DNA of 64,000 bases. Origin: JBDWFY01 sp965275915. GTDB lineage: Bacteria; Pseudomonadota; Alphaproteobacteria; Rhizobiales; Stappiaceae. The notes below the pieces were generated by a model, which saw only the letters and a list, made by a program, of their open reading frames with translations, ran no database searches and had not been told where the DNA came from. Positions 1-8,342 of this stretch are shown one piece after another. The stretch covers positions 1,054,001 through 1,118,000 of the forward strand of contig CBDHYI010000007.1 of NCBI GenBank assembly GCA_965275915.1. The letters run 5' to 3'. The translations under genes were made by a program, and so were the position numbers. The stretch's first letter is position 1; each line of letters starts with the position of its first letter.

Positions 1-951
1 CAAGCCAGGCAAGGCGGCGGTTTTCACCGTTATATCTGGCACAAGCCATCCGCCCGCGTGCTCGCGGAAAAACTCGGCTATGCGACGCAGCTTGAAAAAT
101 GGGGCTGGATGATCGGAACCGGCATCTATATCGACGATGTCGCGCGTGAGGTCGCACAGATCAAAGCGGAAATCGAAAAAAACGTCCAGCAGACCGCAAT
201 TGTGATGTTTCTGATCACATGCGCCGCCATTTTGATCGTTGCGGGCACGATCATCGGCTTTCGGATTTCCGAACAGCGAATCGCAGACAGGAAACTGAAG
301 GAACTCACGCACCGCATCGTCGAGGTTCAGGAAGAAGAACGCAAACGCGTTTCCACCGAGCTCCACGACAGCATCTCCCAACTGCTTGTTTCAATCCGTT
401 ACTCGCTGGACCTTGCGGAACTCAAATCGCATGCCGTTCCTGAGGCGAAAAAACTCATTTCGAAGTCTCTGCAGATTCTTGAGAACGCGCTGAACGAAAT
501 ACGCCGGATTTCAAAGGATCTGCGCCCCAGCGTCCTTGACGATATGGGCCTTGCCGCCGCTGTCATGAGCCTTGGCAAGGATTTCCAGGAGCAGACCGGA
601 ATTGACGTCAGAGTCACCGCCGAGCGCTGCCACAATCGTCTCAGCAATGAGGCCAAGACCGCAGTTTATCGTGTCGTCCAGGAAGCGTTGACCAATGTTG
701 CCCGACATTCCGGTGCGCGCACCGTTTCAATCAAAATCCACAGCGGCCCGTTGGACCTGCATCTGCAGATAGCGGATGATGGATGCGGTATCCCCGAACC
801 GGTCAATTTCGGACGGGGACTGGGCATTCGCAATATGCGCGAACGGATCGACACGCATGAGGGTGAGATCGTATTGCGGCGCCGCCGCAGCGGCGGGACA
901 GCGATCGATGTCCGCCTTCCCTGGCAGAAACAGCATTTGGAGGCGGCATGA
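1..951 (+). CDS. Sensor histidine kinase, NarL/DegS type with cache sensor (5' partial)
   Basis: The frame is open from base 1, so the start lies outside the window. The first codons give GGGFHRYIWHKP and then GWMIGTGIYIDD, typical of the end of a periplasmic single-cache (sCache_2) ligand domain. One membrane helix follows (bases about 200-270), then a dimerisation/phosphoacceptor region of HisKA_3 type with ELHDSISQ; the His codon is at 364-366. The C-terminus is an HATPase_c domain (N box around EALTNVARHS, G box around GRGLGIRNMRER). It should autophosphorylate on His in response to a small periplasmic ligand and pass phosphate to the regulator encoded next, whose ATG overlaps this stop (ATGA). 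Family and partner are clear; the ligand is unknown. Confidence 0.93.
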   Translation, partial: QARQGGGFHRYIWHKPSARVLAEKLGYATQLEKWGWMIGTGIYIDDVAREVAQIKAEIEKNVQQTAIVMFLITCAAILIVAGTIIGFRISEQRIADRKLKELTHRIVEVQEEERKRVSTELHDSISQLLVSIRYSLDLAELKSHAVPEAKKLISKSLQILENALNEIRRISKDLRPSVLDDMGLAAAVMSLGKDFQEQTGIDVRVTAERCHNRLSNEAKTAVYRVVQEALTNVARHSGARTVSIKIHSGPLDLHLQIADDGCGIPEPVNFGRGLGIRNMRERIDTHEGEIVLRRRRSGGTAIDVRLPWQKQHLEAA

Positions 952-1604
952 CCGGGATTTCGCCGCTTCCGGGCGACCCGCTGCGCATTCTTCTGGCCGA
1001 TGATCATGAACTTGTCCGCGACGGCATCCGGGCGCGACTGGAAAGCACGCGGAACTTTTCCGTAATAGGCGAAGCCACCAACGGTGAAGAGGCCGTCGAA
1101 CTTGCGCTCAGGCTGAAACCGGACCTGATCATGCTGGATGTGTCAATGCCGCTCAAAAACGGTCTGGAAGTCGCCCGGGAAATCCGCACCAGAAATGCCG
1201 ACGCACGTATTCTTATTCTTTCGATCTACGATAATCCGGAGTATGTGCGCGGCGCGATGCAGGCCGGCGCCAATGGATATATCCTGAAAGATGTCTCAGC
1301 GACGGATATGATCAGAGCCATCACCAGCATCGCATCGGGCGGTTATTATTTCAGCTCGCAGGTCGCGCCGACGCTGATGGGGCTTGAAGCGAAGCCCGTT
1401 GTTGATGATCCGTACGGCCTGACCGAACGCGAACGTGAAGTTTTGGGGGCCATTGCCAAGGGCCGGTCGAACAAGGAAACCGCCAAAGCGCTCGATATAA
1501 GCGTCCGCACCGTGGAATCCCATCGGTTGAATATCCGGGACAAAGTCGGCGGCGGAAATGCCGCCCATCTGGCGCGTATTGCCCAGAAACTGAATTTGCT
1601 TTAG
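948..1604 (+). CDS. LuxR/NarL-family response regulator
   Basis: 218 aa. The receiver domain (about residues 12-130) has the acidic pair D18-D19, phospho-acceptor D64 (MLDVSMP) and the conserved Lys in YILKDVS. The C-terminal LuxR-type HTH (about 150-210) has LTEREREVL and SVRTVESHR. The gene overlaps the upstream kinase by 4 nt, so the two are translationally coupled and form a cognate pair. Its TAG stop is made from the TA target plus the first G of an inserted MITE, so the natural C-terminus may have been altered by one or a few residues; the LuxR helices are complete. Targets are unknown. Confidence 0.94.
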   Translation: MTGISPLPGDPLRILLADDHELVRDGIRARLESTRNFSVIGEATNGEEAVELALRLKPDLIMLDVSMPLKNGLEVAREIRTRNADARILILSIYDNPEYVRGAMQAGANGYILKDVSATDMIRAITSIASGGYYFSSQVAPTLMGLEAKPVVDDPYGLTEREREVLGAIAKGRSNKETAKALDISVRTVESHRLNIRDKVGGGNAAHLARIAQKLNLL

Positions 1605-1869
1605 GCTCAGGACCCATTAATTTCATCCATTCTGCGAGAGCAGATTTTGTTTTTGACAAGGCGGAAAGGCGCAGGAAACCGTCCGGTTTTCAAGTCTTTG
1701 TGGGCGCAGTCAGGAACAAAATATGCCTCGCCCTTCGGGTTTTGAAAGAAGTGTCCGCCTGAAGAAAACCAGAGCTCGCAAAGGTATCCAACCTTTGCTT
1801 CTCCCTGGTTCTCTCCATTCGAATACTTCTTTCAAAACAGAATTGCATGAAATTAATGGGTCCTGAGCC
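1604..1869. mobile_element. MITE family A, copy 1 (TA target duplication)
   Basis: A 266-bp non-coding element starting GGCTCAGGACCCATT and ending with its exact reverse complement, flanked by TA on both sides (1602-1603 and 1870-1871). The terminal inverted repeat is perfect for 23 bp. Inside is a second perfect inverted repeat of 14 bp (GTTTTGAAAGAAGT near 1738 and its complement near 1820) enclosing further stems (ACCAG/CTGGT and GCAAAGG/CCTTTGC). A second copy lies at 50204-50468. No transposase is present, so it would need one in trans. TA targets suit IS630/Tc1-mariner or the IS427 branch of IS5; I cannot decide between them. Confidence 0.85.
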
Positions 1870-1905
1870 TAGAGCGAATTGGGATCGTATGTAAAGAAAG
1901 TGCCG

Positions 1906-2682
1906 ATGCCGTCCTTATCAAAACAGACAACCTCGCCGGTTGCGCTTGTCAGCGCGGACGTCAAGGAAATGGATGTCTATCATTGGCATGCCGCGCCCGC
2001 CCCCTATCTTGATGCACTCATCGAAGGGTCGTCTGCCGTCCCCCTCATTCTGCCATCGCTCGGCACCGCCATCGACATCGGGTCGGCTCTGGATCGCGTG
2101 GACGGGGTGCTTTTGACGGGAGCGCGATCGAACGTGTCGCCCGACCGGTACGGTGAAGCCGTTGACGAAAAAAACGGACCGTATGATCCTGAGCGCGATG
2201 CAACGACCTTCGACCTTGCAAGGCAGGCGATTGAACGGGGCATCCCGCTGCTTGCGATCTGCCGCGGCATGCAGGAACTGAACGTCGCGCTGGGAGGAAC
2301 GCTTCACGCGGAGATACAGGAGCAAGATGAACGTTTCGATCACCGGGCTCCTCAGGCGGACCACAACGACGAACGCTTTCGGCTGGCTCACGACATTGTG
2401 CCGACCGAGGGTGGCGTTCTCTCCGATATTCTTGGCACCGATCCGGTCAGAGTGAATTCCCTTCACCGGCAAGCCGTTGGCGTTCTTTCCGATGCGCTTG
2501 CAATCGAGGCCCGGGCCGAGGACGGAACAATTGAAGCCGCAAGCGTAAAAAATGCCTGCGGCTTCACCCTCGCCACACAGTGGCATCCCGAGTACTGGGT
2601 CTCCAGCGACCAGCCGTCCCGTGCGATATTCGAGGCTTTTGGCGGCGCAATGCGAAAATACAGGAGCGATTCCGCTTCGTAG
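1906..2682 (+). CDS. Class I glutamine amidotransferase-like hydrolase (peptidase C26, PuuD-like)
   Basis: 258 aa from the ATG at 1906; a TTG at 1879 and a GTG at 1900 are in frame but less likely. The nucleophile elbow is LLAICRGMQELN (Cys) and the C-terminal QWHPEY supplies catalytic His and Glu, as in gamma-glutamyl-GABA hydrolases of putrescine degradation. The fold is the single-domain GATase1 type with no synthetase partner, so it probably hydrolyses gamma-glutamyl amides directly in the cytoplasm. It lies just downstream of MITE A, which separates it from the two-component genes. No other putrescine-pathway gene is adjacent, so the exact substrate is inferred only from family resemblance. 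Confidence 0.85.
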   Translation: MPSLSKQTTSPVALVSADVKEMDVYHWHAAPAPYLDALIEGSSAVPLILPSLGTAIDIGSALDRVDGVLLTGARSNVSPDRYGEAVDEKNGPYDPERDATTFDLARQAIERGIPLLAICRGMQELNVALGGTLHAEIQEQDERFDHRAPQADHNDERFRLAHDIVPTEGGVLSDILGTDPVRVNSLHRQAVGVLSDALAIEARAEDGTIEAASVKNACGFTLATQWHPEYWVSSDQPSRAIFEAFGGAMRKYRSDSAS

Positions 2683-2698
2683 GCGTCGCGCGTGTCCG

Positions 2699-3670
2699 TC
2701 AGCCTCCCCAGCCGATTGAGGCGGTCAAAAGGATCAGTCCCAGCACCAGGACAAGCAGCGCCCCCAGTGTCTCAATGGCCCGATGCACAAAAACGGCACT
2801 GCCCGCCCCGGCGATGCGAAGTGTCGCGCCCCGCGCTCCGACGGCGATTATCGCAAGCCCGGCAACGGTCAGGCCGGTTCCGAACGCCATCGCCACCGTC
2901 GAAACAACACCCGCCCAGATCAGGCCTTGCGACAGGGCAAAAACAAGAACTATGAGAGCGCCGCTGCAGGGCCGGAGGCCGATCGCCAGAATAACGGACC
3001 AGGCCCGCCCCAGGGTCATCGTGCCCTGAAGCATAGCCGGGTCCGGCGCGTGCGAGTGTCCGCACGTACTGCAAACCGCGTTCTCACCATGATTATGGTC
3101 ATGATGAATATGACGTCCGGCCTTGAAAAAAGCCGGTCGAACAACCTTGAGCCAGGTCAGCCAGAGTCCGAGTACGGTGATAAGCGCATAAGATCCGATC
3201 TCGAAATAGCGTGTGGTCTGAGTTATGGCGATGCTTGTCAGGTTGAGGATGATCGCGGCAATCCCAATCAGAACGATCGCCGTGACGGCCTGCGCCATAG
3301 CCGATGCGAAGGAAAGCACGATGCCCCGACGCAGCGTTTCACCGTTGGCAAGAACGTAAGTGGAAATAACCGCTTTGCCATGCCCCGGGCCTATCGCGTG
3401 AAAGATTCCGTACGCAAAGGACAAGCCAATCAGCAACCATGCTGCGGTACCGTCCGATTTCAGCGTCTTCACGCTCTCTGTCAGCGCCCGATAGAATATG
3501 GACTGCTGGGTCGCTATCCAGCCAAAGAAACCGCTCAAAAACCCAACGCTGCCGGGTGTCGTTTCCGGCACTGCGACGCCGAACGGCGACTGCGCCGCGC
3601 TGGCGGCACCCGCGAACAGCAACGCGCATGTCAAGACAAGGAGAGCGGTAAAATTCTGTGCGCGCGTCAT
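2699..3670 (-). CDS. NicO/RcnA-family nickel/cobalt transporter
   Basis: 323 aa, polytopic inner-membrane protein preceded by a signal-like N-terminus (LLVLTCALLFAGAASA). About six helices are visible, with the family motif HAIGPGHGKAV in the second and a GLRPCSGALIV motif after the cytoplasmic loop. The central loop is rich in His and Cys (HIHHDHNHGENAVCSTCGHS), as in Ni/Co exporters. The DUF1007 gene lies 19 bp upstream on the same strand, a pairing seen often in proteobacteria, so the two are probably one operon handling Ni, Co or Zn. Direction (export or uptake) cannot be told from sequence. Confidence 0.87.
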   Translation of the reverse strand: MTRAQNFTALLVLTCALLFAGAASAAQSPFGVAVPETTPGSVGFLSGFFGWIATQQSIFYRALTESVKTLKSDGTAAWLLIGLSFAYGIFHAIGPGHGKAVISTYVLANGETLRRGIVLSFASAMAQAVTAIVLIGIAAIILNLTSIAITQTTRYFEIGSYALITVLGLWLTWLKVVRPAFFKAGRHIHHDHNHGENAVCSTCGHSHAPDPAMLQGTMTLGRAWSVILAIGLRPCSGALIVLVFALSQGLIWAGVVSTVAMAFGTGLTVAGLAIIAVGARGATLRIAGAGSAVFVHRAIETLGALLVLVLGLILLTASIGWGG

Positions 3671-3689
3671 AAAATCCGGCAGCTATGAC

Positions 3690-4349
3690 TCATGTGCAGC
3701 GTACCTTGGCCGTGTTGGCCAATGTCTGCGTTACCTGAAAAAACTGTTGCGGCAGATCGCGAACGCTTGCGGGTATCTGTGCCAGGGCCTGCGCAGTGCC
3801 GTAATCCAATTCTTCAGGTCTTTCGACCTGCATGGTGCATGTCGATCCCGCGTCAACAAGAACAAACGGGTCTTTTTCTGTCATTTCAAAAGCAACGAAA
3901 TACTCCGGATCATAGACCTGCAACTCTGCTTCCTGGCCGTCCATCAGAAGCGGTTCTTCAACCGGAAGCGTGTAAAAAAGAGTGAGTCTGCCGTCGGCAA
4001 AGTCAAGCCAGTATTCCTCCGGCGCTGTAAAGGCGACCTCAGCGTTGCCAACAAAAAGGGCTGTGAAATAGTCGTATTCGTTGAGCGAATCGACATTCAC
4101 TTTTGCCAGGGGTTGCAATTCCTCCTGGCTCAGAGTTCCGTCCCTGTCCTCATCCAGACCCTGCACGGCAAATGCAGTGAAGGCATCATCAAAGCGCCAG
4201 ACATGACGAACGGCTTCGATCCTCTGCTGGTCGTCAAAAACCAGCTCCGATCGCGCCTCCACGAAGACATGCGGGTGCGCTTGTACCGCCTCCGGCGCCG
4301 CGACGCCCGCCACGCAGCCAACCAAACATCCGATTATCAGATTTCGCAC
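3690..4349 (-). CDS. DUF1007 periplasmic protein, partner of NicO transporter
   Basis: 219 aa. A signal peptide (about 1-24, ending AVQA) would leave a mature N-terminus of His-Pro-His, followed by VFVEARSELVFDD, the typical DUF1007 opening. Around residues 65-77 an EF-hand-like loop, DEDRDGTLSQEEL, suggests Ca2+ or other metal binding. Gene order with the NicO permease downstream matches the ABC-type uncharacterised periplasmic component (COG3683) that travels with NicO. Probably the first gene of the two-gene operon, transcribed from the AT-rich region 4350-4560. Its biochemical role is not established; a metal chaperone or lid for the permease is an inference. Confidence 0.85.
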   Translation of the reverse strand: MRNLIIGCLVGCVAGVAAPEAVQAHPHVFVEARSELVFDDQQRIEAVRHVWRFDDAFTAFAVQGLDEDRDGTLSQEELQPLAKVNVDSLNEYDYFTALFVGNAEVAFTAPEEYWLDFADGRLTLFYTLPVEEPLLMDGQEAELQVYDPEYFVAFEMTEKDPFVLVDAGSTCTMQVERPEELDYGTAQALAQIPASVRDLPQQFFQVTQTLANTAKVRCT

Positions 4350-4481
4350 ATGACCACCCTGGTTGCCGAAAATCAGTTCGTCAACGACCGAATAAAGCCG
4401 GATCGGTCCGAACAGTCCGAAGCCGATATAGCACAGCCTCTATGTCTTCCCAATCATACCGCGATTCAAGGTGAAAAAGTG

Positions 4482-4521
4482 ATTCATCATATTTCAGGAA
4501 AATATTACCCAAATTATGAAT
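4482..4521. promoter_or_regulatory. Nested palindrome in the 4350-4633 divergent promoter region
   Basis: Arms ATTCATCAT and ATTATGAAT (8 of 9 complementary) enclose a smaller hairpin ATATTT-CAGGA-AAATAT. It lies in the AT-rich interval between the DUF1007/NicO operon and the amino acid dehydrogenase, so a metal regulator could bind here. No Zur, Fur or NikR consensus was recognised with confidence. Confidence 0.35.
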
Positions 4522-4633
4522 TCTATCACGATTTTTTTCTCATATTGATCCTATGCATAACTTTAATAGGTCCAAACTAATCCCTATTTCAGATTATAAT
4601 TCTTTCACCATGAGCGGGCGGAGGAGACAGACG

Positions 4634-5710
4634 ATGAATGTACAGGCAAAGTCTTTTGCAGTTGCGGGCGTATTCGACCATCCCGAATTCGACCGGCACG
4701 AGCAGATTCTGTTCGGCCATGACGCAGAAGCCGGTCTGTCGTCGATTGTCGCGATCCATAATACGAAACTCGGCCCGGCCCTTGGCGGATGCCGCATGTG
4801 GCCTTACCGTTCTGCGACCGAAGCGCTGGAAGATGCCCTGCGCCTCTCCCGCGGCATGACGTTCAAAAATGCGCTTGCCGGTCTCGATCTGGGAGGTGGA
4901 AAGTCGGTCATTATCGCCGACCCCCATCGCGACAAAACGGATGCCCTGCTCGCGGCATTCGGCCAACAGATTGACTCGCTCGGCGGACGCTACATCACGG
5001 CTGAAGATGTCGGAATTTCCGCCGACGACATGGAAATGATCGCCACCAGAACGCCCTTCGCAAAAGGCACCAGAAGCTCCGGGCTCGGCGATCCGTCTCC
5101 CTATACGGCTCTTGGCGTTTTCTGTGGTTTGAAAGCCGCCGTCAATCATGTGACCGACAGCGCCGATCTGCGAGGTATCAAAGTCTGTGTCCAGGGTCTT
5201 GGACATGTGGGCTATCGGGTCGCAGGCTATCTGCACGAAGCCGGCGCCGACCTCACGGTTGCCGACATCCATTCACCAAATCTGGAAAAGGCCGTTGCAG
5301 CGTTTGACGCCAGAACAATTGCACCGGACGAGGCTCATCTGGCGGATGTCGATGTTTTCGCCCCCTGCGCGCTCGGAGCCGGCCTCAACCGGCGGACAAT
5401 TCCTGAAATTCGGGCCCGTATTGTCGCCGGTGCGGCAAACAATCAGCTTGCGGAGGACGAAGATGGCCGTCGCCTCAAAGACAGGGGCATCCTCTACGCA
5501 CCGGACTACGCCATCAATGCCGGCGGCGTGATTTCCGTGGCGCTGGCCCGGCCCGATGAAGGCGACCATGAGGTGCGGCGGAGAACATTCGCTATTGCGG
5601 ACACTCTCTCAGTGATTTTCAGGCGATCCGACCGGGAAGGACTGCCTCCGAACGAAGTTGCCGATAAAATGGCGCTGGAGCGATTGGGTGCGCCCTCGAT
5701 TGCGGCCTGA
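4634..5710 (+). CDS. Glu/Leu/Phe/Val dehydrogenase (leucine/phenylalanine dehydrogenase type)
   Basis: 358 aa from the ATG at 4634, which has GGAGGAG upstream; an in-frame ATG at 4553 lacks a site. The N-terminal dimerisation domain has LGPALGGCRMWPY and the catalytic Lys in LDLGGGKSVI. The C-terminal NAD domain has GLGHVGYRVAGYL. It would oxidatively deaminate a branched-chain or aromatic L-amino acid to the 2-oxo acid with NAD+. Length matches leucine dehydrogenases (about 350-365 aa) and is shorter than glutamate dehydrogenase. It stands alone on the + strand between divergent operons; the convergent LysR gene begins its stop 11 bp downstream. Substrate choice among Leu, Val and Phe is unresolved. 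Confidence 0.88.
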   Translation: MNVQAKSFAVAGVFDHPEFDRHEQILFGHDAEAGLSSIVAIHNTKLGPALGGCRMWPYRSATEALEDALRLSRGMTFKNALAGLDLGGGKSVIIADPHRDKTDALLAAFGQQIDSLGGRYITAEDVGISADDMEMIATRTPFAKGTRSSGLGDPSPYTALGVFCGLKAAVNHVTDSADLRGIKVCVQGLGHVGYRVAGYLHEAGADLTVADIHSPNLEKAVAAFDARTIAPDEAHLADVDVFAPCALGAGLNRRTIPEIRARIVAGAANNQLAEDEDGRRLKDRGILYAPDYAINAGGVISVALARPDEGDHEVRRRTFAIADTLSVIFRRSDREGLPPNEVADKMALERLGAPSIAA

Positions 5711-5721
5711 TTGAGCGCGAA

Positions 5722-6609
5722 CTATTTGCCCTGATACCAGGCGGCCAAAAAATCGACAAAGCGCCTGACCTTCGCCGACAAATGCCGCCGGTGCGGGTAC
5801 ATCGCATAGATTGCCGGACCGTCGGACTCATAATCCTCCAGGACGGGGATAAGTTTCCCCCGCTCGATTGAGTCGGCGAGAAACACATCCAGTGCCCGGA
5901 CAAACCCCAGGCCCTGCTCAGCTGCAATCCGGGCCGGGACCACGCCGTTGACTTCCACACGCCCTTTTACGGCGACGCTTGTTTTTTTTCCGTCGATGAC
6001 AAACGGCCAGTTGGACCGGAACCGGAAGTTTGTATCGATGATACACGGCAATCGCGCCAGATCGGCGGGCGTCGATGGGACTCCATAATGTTTCAGCAAG
6101 GCCGGTGACGCCCCTATTTGCGTCAGCAAGGGGCGGATCTTGCGGGCAATCAATCCGGAATCGGTCAGTTCGGAAACGCGCACGGCAACGTCAAACCCTT
6201 CATCAATCAGATCGGCCATACGATCCTCCAGCCTTAAATCAAGCTGTATATCCGGTTCGGACGCGGCGAACGCCATAATCGCCTCTGTCAGGTCCCCGTC
6301 ATCCATGGACGCCGGTGCGCTGACCCTCAGCAACCCCCTGGCGCTGTGATGCTTGTCCTGAATGGATTCGCGCAGGTCATCCATCCGCTGAATGATCTCG
6401 CCGGCCTCACGATAATAGGCCTGCCCCACTTCGGTTGCCGAAATCTGCCGCGTGGTCCGGTTCAGAAGCCTGACACCCAGCTCATCTTCAAGCTCGCTGA
6501 TATATTTGGACACCAGCGCTTTGGAGCGCCCCATGTCACGCGCTGCAGCCGAGAAGCCGCCCGAGTCGATCACCTGGATGAAGCAACGCATGCGTGTCAG
6601 TGTGTCCAT
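5722..6609 (-). CDS. LysR-family transcriptional regulator (CrgA-like subgroup)
   Basis: 295 aa from the ATG at 6609. In-frame upstream codons (up to 6768) run into the neighbouring gene's end and lack LysR character. Residues 1-60 form the winged HTH (MDTLTRMRCFIQVIDSGGFS, then SKALVSKYISELEDELGVRL), and residues about 90-290 are the LysR substrate-binding domain. The compact N-terminus MDTLTRM and the PHRRHLSAKVRRFVDFL tail are typical of the subgroup regulating quinone/aldehyde-responsive or short dehydrogenase genes. It points away from the DUF2937 gene upstream and converges with the amino acid dehydrogenase. The target is unknown; autoregulation would be usual. Confidence 0.9.
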   Translation of the reverse strand: MDTLTRMRCFIQVIDSGGFSAAARDMGRSKALVSKYISELEDELGVRLLNRTTRQISATEVGQAYYREAGEIIQRMDDLRESIQDKHHSARGLLRVSAPASMDDGDLTEAIMAFAASEPDIQLDLRLEDRMADLIDEGFDVAVRVSELTDSGLIARKIRPLLTQIGASPALLKHYGVPSTPADLARLPCIIDTNFRFRSNWPFVIDGKKTSVAVKGRVEVNGVVPARIAAEQGLGFVRALDVFLADSIERGKLIPVLEDYESDGPAIYAMYPHRRHLSAKVRRFVDFLAAWYQGK

Positions 6610-6685
6610 AGTGCTCCCTGAAGATTTTCGCCCGCATAGATACCGGTCTTCAACAAATGTCGGCTGACGGATCTCGAATTCATTG

Positions 6686-7195
6686 TCACCCGGGCTCCGC
6701 TTGCACCTTCCGCCGGCGCCGCCGGCCGAAAACCGCCAGAAGCAACCGCATTCCAAACCACCCGGCAAAGAAGCCGGTTCCCGCCGTCACCAGTCCTTCG
6801 ACTGTAACCGGAATCGCCGGTTCAAAATCCTTCGCCGTCGCCTCAGCCAGTTCCGTGTCGATATTCTGCGCGAAAACCGCAAGCCGCACAAACGGGCCTG
6901 ACTCGGCGTAGGCATCTTTTTGTTCTCTCAGACGGTCAAGCCGCGACAATGTCTGGCGCATGCGATCGCCGCGCGCCGCGGCAACTTCATCGGTGTTGCC
7001 GGCAAGCCTGTCGATCGCCTGTTCAACCGACAGCCCGAACCGGCGCGCATCATTTGCAAAATCGTCCGCTATTTTCGCGAGCTCGTCGATCGCCCCACCC
7101 AATCGCTGCCGATATTGCTGAGAGAATTCCGGCAACTGCGAAGCCGTCGTTCCCATGCCGAGCGCGACGATCAACATCAATATGCGGGCGATCAT
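6686..7195 (-). CDS. DUF2937 family membrane protein
   Basis: 169 aa. The N-terminal hydrophobic segment (MIARILMLIVALGMGTTASQ) is followed by PEFSQQYRQRLGGAIDEL, a signature of DUF2937 proteins. A long helical middle has coiled-coil potential (residues about 30-110), then a C-terminal membrane helix near 130-155 ends in a basic tail GRRRRRK. The topology suggests two membrane anchors with a periplasmic helical segment. Function is unknown. A 76-bp gap separates it from the downstream LysR gene on the same strand; no operon partner explains its job. Confidence 0.75.
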   Translation of the reverse strand: MIARILMLIVALGMGTTASQLPEFSQQYRQRLGGAIDELAKIADDFANDARRFGLSVEQAIDRLAGNTDEVAAARGDRMRQTLSRLDRLREQKDAYAESGPFVRLAVFAQNIDTELAEATAKDFEPAIPVTVEGLVTAGTGFFAGWFGMRLLLAVFGRRRRRKVQAEPG

Positions 7196-7289
7196 AGTGC
7201 CTCTGTCTCCTGCCGCTTCACCTTCAGATATGACAGCGTCGAGGAAATCTCATATCGGTGGCGTGAATGCGACCGGCAAGGCCAAAGCG

Positions 7290-8309
7290 TCAGTCTGCCA
7301 GTGACACGACACCGGCGGCACCATCTTCCGCGCCAAACGCCAGCCGCACCCCGGCCTTGTCCCACGCCATGGCAGAGACCGGCCCTTCCTCGTCCCGGCG
7401 CCTCAGTACGACCTCCGATTTGTCCTCAAACCGGCAAACCTTAATCATACCGTCTGTATACCCTACCGCAACGACACCGTCCGTCGGATGACAGGCAACG
7501 GTTGAGACCAAAATCCCGGACCGGGCTCCAAGTTGCAGCGGCTCCTGGCCCATCGGGCCGGTCTTCCCGAAAAAGGGCCAGAGGATTGCAGCATCCGCAC
7601 CGGAAGTGGCGAGATACCGTCCCCTGGCCGACCAGGACAGAGATTTGATCTTTGCCGGATACCCGGACATGCGCATATCCTGCTTATCGGACAAACGCCA
7701 ACCGTGGAGCGCATTTTCCTGCATGGTCGTTACGACATATTTGCCGTCGGGCGAAAACGTGATGTCCTTGTGGGCGCCTTTCCAGGACAGTGCGACGGGG
7801 TCCCCGGCTCCCGAAACAAAATAGAGATCGGCCCCGTCATAGCGCGCGCAGGCAAGACGCAGGCCTTTTGGCGCAAATGCCAGTCCGCCCACGGCCCGCT
7901 GGTGCGGAAAGGCCGTCTGCTCCTCATCAGGTCGATATACCCAGGCATCGCGCCCGCTGGCGTAGGCAACCGCCCCCCGTGGTCCAAGCGCGACGACATC
8001 GATCCATTTTCGCGGCTGTTCGGCCAGGACCGAAACCTGGCGTTCCATGTCGATTTTCACCAATCTCCCGTCGTCGCCGCCGGTCACCACATACCGTCCA
8101 TCTGCGGAAAACGCGGCCGCAAGCAGCGTACCCTCATGAGCGGAAATCACACTGTCGCGACCGTCGGCAAGGCGAACCGTTCCATCGCCCAGTGCAAAGA
8201 CCGGGCAATCGTCCAAAAAGGACGTCGCAACGACGAAGGCATCAAAATCGAACGGAGCAAGAGTGGGCACACAAATATCCCTGAATTCAGCGGTCCAAAT
8301 GGGCGGCAA
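7290..8309 (-). CDS. WD40-repeat protein paired with COG0523 GTPase
   Basis: 339 aa with no signal peptide, hence cytoplasmic. Several WD40-like blades are visible, for example AHEGTLLAAAFSADGRYVV, YDGADLYFV, ISFSPDGKY-like segments and SLSWSARGRYLATSGAD, suggesting one seven-bladed propeller. It begins 33 bp after the COG0523 GTPase and is in the same direction, so the two are almost certainly co-transcribed. WD40 propellers are protein-interaction platforms; with a metal-chaperone GTPase as neighbour it may present a client protein or receive metal, but this is inference. No catalytic motif is seen. Confidence 0.82.
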   Translation of the reverse strand: MPPIWTAEFRDICVPTLAPFDFDAFVVATSFLDDCPVFALGDGTVRLADGRDSVISAHEGTLLAAAFSADGRYVVTGGDDGRLVKIDMERQVSVLAEQPRKWIDVVALGPRGAVAYASGRDAWVYRPDEEQTAFPHQRAVGGLAFAPKGLRLACARYDGADLYFVSGAGDPVALSWKGAHKDITFSPDGKYVVTTMQENALHGWRLSDKQDMRMSGYPAKIKSLSWSARGRYLATSGADAAILWPFFGKTGPMGQEPLQLGARSGILVSTVACHPTDGVVAVGYTDGMIKVCRFEDKSEVVLRRRDEEGPVSAMAWDKAGVRLAFGAEDGAAGVVSLAD

Positions 8310-8342
8310 AACGCTGAGTCGGCTTTGCTGCGGCTGTTTCCC

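Noticed and set aside
2783..4580. Two long plus-strand open frames (301 and 360 codons) opposite the NicO and DUF1007 genes
   Set aside because: They are antisense to genes with clear families, have odd composition, no signal or domain, and no ribosome sites; shadows of GC-rich codon use.
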